Shown here one piece after another: positions 6,754 through 6,796 of a stretch of 6,796 nt of DNA; the stretch's first letter is position 1, and every line of letters begins with the position of its first letter. Both the position numbers and the translations under genes were made by a program. This stretch comes from Bacteroidota bacterium (GTDB lineage: Bacteria > Bacteroidota > Bacteroidia > Bacteroidales > UBA10428): contig JAGDMB010000132.1 of assembly GCA_017860375.1 (NCBI GenBank), positions 1 to 6,796 of the forward strand. Reading direction: 5' to 3'. Under the pieces are notes generated by a model, which was not told the origin of the DNA, ran no database searches, and saw only the letters and a program-made list of their open reading frames with translations.

Positions 6754-6789
6754 AGGCTGGTGAATGTTGCCGCATTTGCCAGCCTTTTT
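6754..6789 (+). terminator. Strong plus-strand intrinsic terminator upstream of the SusC-like gene
   Basis: AGGCTGG (6754-6760) pairs with CCAGCCT (6779-6785), and the stem continues as TGAATG (6761-6766) with CATTTG (6773-6778) using two G-U pairs, giving 13 pairs around the hexaloop TTGCCG, followed by T5 (6785-6789). Read on the minus strand, the two wobble pairs become A-C mismatches and the stem is followed by GAAAATC, so only the plus-strand reading has terminator form. No plus-strand gene in the window would use it apart from the putative antisense RNA. Confidence 0.65.
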
Positions 6790-6796
6790 GCATGTT

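Larger units (their letters stand above)
6720..6789 (+). ncRNA. Putative cis-antisense RNA opposite the susC leader
   Basis: A roughly 70-nt RNA is predicted from the TAnnTTTG element at 6708-6715 to the T5 at 6785-6789. It would be complementary to the 5' leader of the SusC-like mRNA, including the TTAACTCTTAA motif. It holds no plausible protein gene. Antisense RNAs of similar size and placement, such as DonS in Bacteroides fragilis, repress PUL susC genes. The 5' end is inferred and the RNA itself is unproven. Confidence 0.35.

Noticed and set aside
6754..6785. The 6754-6785 stem as a minus-strand terminator of a gene lying to the right
   Set aside because: On the minus strand the stem has two mismatches and is followed by GAAAATC rather than a T-run, so it does not have terminator form in that direction.

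Overview
The window is a piece of a Bacteroidota chromosome carrying a glycan-uptake locus (polysaccharide-utilisation-locus type). The diagnosis rests on an adjacent SusC-family TonB-dependent transporter and SusD-family lipoprotein, a secreted protein with a type IX secretion (T9SS) type A sorting tail, AT-rich leaders without Shine-Dalgarno sequences, and matches to the Bacteroidota -7 promoter element TAnnTTTG. A T9SS cargo protein argues for a free-living or environmental lineage (for example Marinilabiliales, Cytophagia or Flavobacteriia-like groups) rather than gut Bacteroides. The exact taxon cannot be fixed from the sequence.

All four recognisable genes lie on the minus strand, so the locus reads from right to left. 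The right edge (6709-6796) holds the leader of the susC-like gene. It is followed by the SusC-like transporter (6708-3292), the SusD-like lipoprotein (3268-1724, 23 bp downstream), a 153-bp gap with a GC-rich hairpin, a T9SS-exported protein with a probable carbohydrate-binding-like domain (1570-806), a 189-bp gap with a long inverted repeat that looks like a terminator, and the first 205 codons of an MFS sugar porter that runs off the left edge (616-1).

Inferred working model: the T9SS protein captures or presents a glycan at the cell surface, the SusC/SusD pair carries the oligosaccharide across the outer membrane with TonB energy, and the MFS porter moves the released sugar across the inner membrane. 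The SusC protein has an N-terminal STN signalling domain, so transport is probably coupled to a FecR-type anti-sigma factor and an ECF sigma factor, which would be expected outside the window. No glycoside hydrolase is visible here, so the substrate is unknown.

The most interesting signal is regulatory. Opposite the susC leader, on the plus strand, there is a perfect TAnnTTTG element followed about 40 bp later by a strong stem-loop plus T5. No plus-strand protein gene needs that terminator. This layout fits a roughly 70-nt cis-antisense RNA of the kind known to repress PULs in Bacteroides fragilis (DonS). In addition, an 11-bp motif, TTAACNCTTAA (minus strand), sits 9 to 11 nt before the start codons of the SusC, SusD and T9SS genes, including the intra-operon one.
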